Shown: piece after piece, positions 60,201-64,000 of the stretch | Position numbering within the stretch: the first letter of the stretch is position 1 | Layout: each line of letters begins with the position of its first letter | Assembly: GCF_001039355.2 (NCBI RefSeq) | Contig: NW_019773614.1 | Coordinates: 445,412-509,411, forward strand | Reading direction: 5' to 3' | Length of the DNA stretch: 64,000 nt | Source: Lingula anatina | Taxonomy: Eukaryota > Brachiopoda > Lingulata > Lingulida > Lingulidae | Translations under genes and position numbers: made by a program | The notes under the pieces: model-generated | The model's database searches: none | The model's input: the letters and a program-made list of their open reading frames with translations, nothing else | What the model was told of the DNA's origin: nothing

Positions 60201-63200
60201 TTAAAACATCTTAAACCATCCACAGCCAGAGCAATAATCAATACAATAAGTGAAAACCCATTAGTTTACCTCTTTCAGAAGAATACTTATCATCTTCCAC
60301 CCAAGTTGCGTTTGAATCTGAAAATAATAAAGATGACAGTGTTAGTCTCAAAAGTAGAGATGGAACAGTTCACCAGATGTGTTAGATTTTATGATCTCAT
60401 CACATACAACTGGATTGGCAACCCTAGAGTACTTGATGTAAAAGGTGGTGTGAGCCTAACTGGAGAGCACCCAGGCATCTTTTTGTGCACATCTTTAAAC
60501 ACGTCCAAATGCATGCCATATTCATGGCAACACACAAAACGATTGTATATTTCACTGGGAAAGTTTTTAATAAATTAGTTCTTTATGTGGAAATTTAATA
60601 CAAAACAGATACAAATTCAAACTGATACTTTGTTAATCAAACTGCATTGCTCTCTTTCTCTCTCTTTGAATGGGGGGGGGGGGGGGGGTAGTTAGGTAAA
60701 CAACCATGAGCCATGTCTGTAAGGTACGAACCTTTTAATAAAGGCTCCAGCACCAACTTGAGGCGTATAGGTTTCCTGCCTTCCCTTTCCTCTATCCACT
60801 TGGCATACTGCAGGGCAAGGTCAGTCCTCACAGATTTCTTCTCACGCCGCTCGCCGAGCTCGTACAGCTTTTCGTGATACAGGGGATAGTTCTCTTTCTA
60901 AATTTACAGATTGTAAATTATTATTATTGTTATTATTATTTCCCAACCATGCAATTTCTTGCAGAGGTATTTTAACTGAAGCAGTTATAGATTACTATAT
61001 CATCATCCTTGTTTGAAAAAATTAAAGCGGCTGAACATTTTTAAGTAAATATATTCCATCCCATAAAAAATGCAGAAATTACATAAAAAGCAGTCATAAC
61101 TGACCACTGTTTTTTTTGTGTCTCGAGCAAGTAATGATTCCGGCCAACAAAGTTTATTTTATTTCATTTGCTTGCAGGACCTATGTTACTGACAAAGTAA
61201 ATTCAGCTTAGGCAAAACAGTGGGAAATATTCCAAAGTCAACAAAGAGAGTGTGTTAAGAACAGTGAGCTGTACCGACCATAAACCTGTTTCTGTGTCTC
61301 AAGCCGGTGACATGAGCGATGACCTGGCGGGGATCAAACTTCTGTTCGCATAGTTCGCAAACATAACGAGGTTCCTCTGCCGGGTCTTCAGGCTGGAACT
61401 CGATCAGGTAGTCAAGACCTGGCGAGACAAAAAACACACTAATCTTCTGCTATTTCTGAATCAAGTCTTCATCTTTCTATTCCTATTTTTCAATTTTTTT
61501 TTGTTTAATTTTTTTGTAATAATCTATACCAAAAACTTTCACATTATAAGCCATTACATTTTTTAACAGTAATAAAAGCATAATGTCATATACTTCATAG
61601 ATTGACAACATTTCAATGATCCAATAATGACGCAAGTCCAAAAATAGATTACAGTTCTTACAAAAAAAAATACATTGACATTTACATCTGTTACAATAAC
61701 AACCATTATTATTATTATTATTTATTTATTTATCTAATATCTAGTAAATACCAATCAGGGGCTCCCTGCAGTTGTCCATAGCAAGCTGGATCATCAATTC
61801 TTTCTTCCTCTTTCCTTTTCCATCTATGAAAAAATTTATATTAGAAATGAAGATTTCATAACACAACTAATATACTAATGATCTAAGAGCAAAGAGAAAT
61901 TCATGTGATGACACAGGAAATGATCCAAGAAAATTAAAATACATATATTATGATAATCAAGGTATTTGAGAATTTGTTCCAGGACCTGTTCAACATTTAA
62001 GTTTTATGCCAGATAATTTCTTTCCTTTTAGCTACAAATGTTAAATTACAATACTATATCATAAACACATTTCAAATACAATTCCGCAGTTTCAATTCGT
62101 ATGAATGTCCAAAATTAATATTTCGTACAATCTTTGATTAATTATCATTTATATCTAAACACTCTATAACTGGTCTATTTTGAAGATGCTTGCAGCTAGT
62201 TATACTGCTTGAGTACTTAAGTTTACATGAATCAAGCTTCACTAAAACCCCCACCCACAAACCCTGAGTAGGTAATCCCTTCCCCTCCCACCCCCCCAAA
62301 GAAATGCAAATTTCAGACTCATATAAAAATATCTTTCAAACAATGGACTGCATACTTACCTTGTAAGCAATTACCCCCTCTATTACTTCTTACAAACCAT
62401 CGTCATGTTTCTATTTAATACTAAAACAGCTTTCTCAGTCTCGTCCCAATTCCCATTTAAAATGACACTCAAATACATAATCATGTTCTCACGGTGTAAC
62501 GGGAACATTTCATTCCTTTGTGTGACCTTTCCACTTTTTTTCTAAATGGTAACGTTTTTTTTTTTCGCCAATATTCACTCTACACTTTGAACAGCTACTG
62601 ATACCCCTCACTCACCACCTCCCCCCCCCCCCACCAAACACACACACCTGCAATGATTCTACATATTCAAAAACTTCTACTAACAATCTCCATTTTTCAG
62701 TTAAATTAAGTTTACTTTCTCTTTACTTTACCACCCAAGTCTCTCTATATAAAAAAACCAACTTAATTCCTTTCACTTGATAAAATACAATTGTTACAGT
62801 AACTTCCTTACTATTCTAAATAAAATATTCCCAGGTCCAAACCATACCCAGTACAGGAAACAGAATCAGTTATTTGATTTTTTGAAAATGGCCAAAATCT
62901 AACTATCACCCATTGCAGTTTTATAAAAAATAATATTTAAAAAAATCACAACAGGGTGTTTGAAATAACCCTCTTTTGGTATGGATTTATAAATTGAAAG
63001 ATGTTCTTTGTATAAAAAAAATAATCACCTCTTTTTGTTTTAAAACATAATATAAAAACATAATAAAACATTATTTTATTGAATATGTTCTGAATAACTT
63101 CTTATAATTCCTATTCAGACTTTGAAATAAATTTGGATTTTTTCACTTGAATAGAGACAAAACAATTATATCTAATGAAATTCCCTTGCTTTATTAGAGA

Positions 63201-63511
63201 GATTTTTTAGCCAGCCTCTTCCTTAGACTCTCAAAACTAGCAATTTCACATGCATTAAATGCCTACATTTTTACTGTACTCTTAGACCACATTTAGAGTC
63301 AAACATCGTACCAGCTTTTTTTAAGACTAGCCTCCCTCCTATCCCCAAACAACAAGACATTTTAATACAAACCAAGGAATCTTTCAATGATAAGTGAAAA
63401 CAGCACACTAGGGATCAGCAGGGCTTCCTTAGTGTCTGTTTTACCTGTTCTTCTACAGCGGGGCAAGGAACAGTCCAATTGTGTTAGGTGAGACTTGAAA
63501 CATTCACTGGT
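56190..63511 (-). CDS. Nuclear U1/matrin-type zinc-finger protein with RD-rich region and Pro/Gln tail (5' end not found)
   Basis: Exons with matching phase, 5' to 3': about 63445-63511 (start uncertain, 63493 or 63511), 61752-61823, 61279-61418, 60732-60897, 60270-60317, 59386-59716, 58843-58917, 58131-58410, 57588-57692, 57131-57200, 56190-56785. The zinc finger RYVCELCEQKFDPRQVIAHV followed by TGLRHRNRF has C-x2-C-x11-H-x5-H spacing, the U1/matrin type that binds RNA or DNA. It is preceded by REPLIGLDYLIEF and followed by a basic helical segment (HEKLYELGERREKKS). Next come an Arg/Asp/Tyr-rich region (DRRRDYYEGLDRPGYPERGG), an acidic region, and a tail with PPPPPPP and eight glutamines ending YYPQPPS. 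Likely an RNA-associated nuclear protein. The 1.6-kb intron 61824-63444 holds no visible exon. I cannot name the orthologue. Confidence 0.7.
57235..57261. repeat. AAT microsatellite
   Basis: About nine AAT units in an intron of the zinc-finger gene. Confidence 0.85.
60673..60690. repeat. G homopolymer
   Basis: Eighteen G in a row in an intron, a site where sequencing error is likely. Confidence 0.8.
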
Positions 63512-64000
63512 CTCAACCAAAGAACCACAGATTATTTCAAAAAAAAAAAGAAAAAAGGAAAATCATTCTGTCCTTTAAGAGGAGTGGAACTGAATAAGAG
63601 ACAAGCCCACGTGGATATTTTTTCAACCAATATACTCTTAAAGCTCAATTTTATTGCTCAACACAGAACCTAAATAAGTAACACTCCTGTAATACTTTCT
63701 CTTAATCCCTCCATATATATTTGTAGCCCTGGCTCTTCTTCAGAAACAGGTCTCTTAAACCAATTAGTGTCTTATCTTCGACTATTGTCCATTCTTCAAC
63801 AATGGTCCACTTCTGTGGCCAATGTCCAAGTTGCCGCCAATGTCCACACAAGTGCACAGACCATCCCTTGACCACCACCACTGAGATTTGACCACCACGA
63901 TAACTTCACCGGTGACCAGGACAAGCAGTGATGACCAAGGGAGGTTTTATTAAGGGAAGAGGGAGGCAACCTCAATGTTTCCAGAGATATATTGTGCACC
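63512..64000. other. Right edge, no supported gene
   Basis: The region upstream of the first zinc-finger exon found. A minus-strand frame at 63796-63999 has no recognisable domain; short repeats of AATGTCCA and GACCACCA are present. Confidence 0.4.

Overview
The window is animal nuclear DNA. The genes are split by many short GT-AG introns, and the sequence is AT-rich and full of microsatellites. It carries Tc1-like and LINE relics and metazoan gene families (C-type lectins, Gal3ST-type sulfotransferases, LEKR1, USP48, FAAP20). Domain content and repeat style suggest a marine invertebrate, perhaps a mollusc or other lophotrochozoan, with a lancelet not excluded. The species cannot be fixed from the sequence. 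All exon borders below come from splice consensus, reading-phase agreement and family similarity; there is no transcript evidence.

Left third (1-24.6 kb), all genes on the minus strand. Two near-identical lectin gene fragments (A, 132-2000; B, 3903-6203) lie in a duplicated block of about 3.9 kb whose junction is a single N at 3902. Two intact type II Golgi sulfotransferase genes follow (7896-9564 and 12393-14061), with a truncated third copy (3700-3901) and two orphan first exons. The spacers hold degenerate Tc1-like transposase copies, a 5'-truncated LINE, TA/CT/GT repeats and several hammerhead-ribozyme-like motifs. At 18.5-24.6 kb a complete lectin receptor has a signal peptide, a C-type lectin domain, a threonine-rich stalk, one membrane span and a tail with four NPxYxxP motifs.

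Middle (27-47.4 kb). A 15-exon LEKR1-like coiled-coil gene (minus) and a 26-exon USP48 orthologue (plus) diverge from a shared 1.2-kb spacer. USP48 holds a 278-base assembly gap inside exon 4 and an unusual series of small tandem duplications that each cross an exon-intron border.

Right part (47.4-64 kb). Gene-poor DNA with two minisatellites precedes an unrecognised single-exon secreted protein made of 22-residue repeats (51271-51939). Next come a FAAP20-like Fanconi pathway gene (52921-54829, plus) and the 3' portion of a nuclear U1/matrin-type zinc-finger gene (56190 to at least 63493, minus).

The left cluster pairs glycan readers (lectins) with glycan writers (sulfotransferases), while the right side holds conserved housekeeping and DNA-repair genes. 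I see no single gene system uniting both halves.
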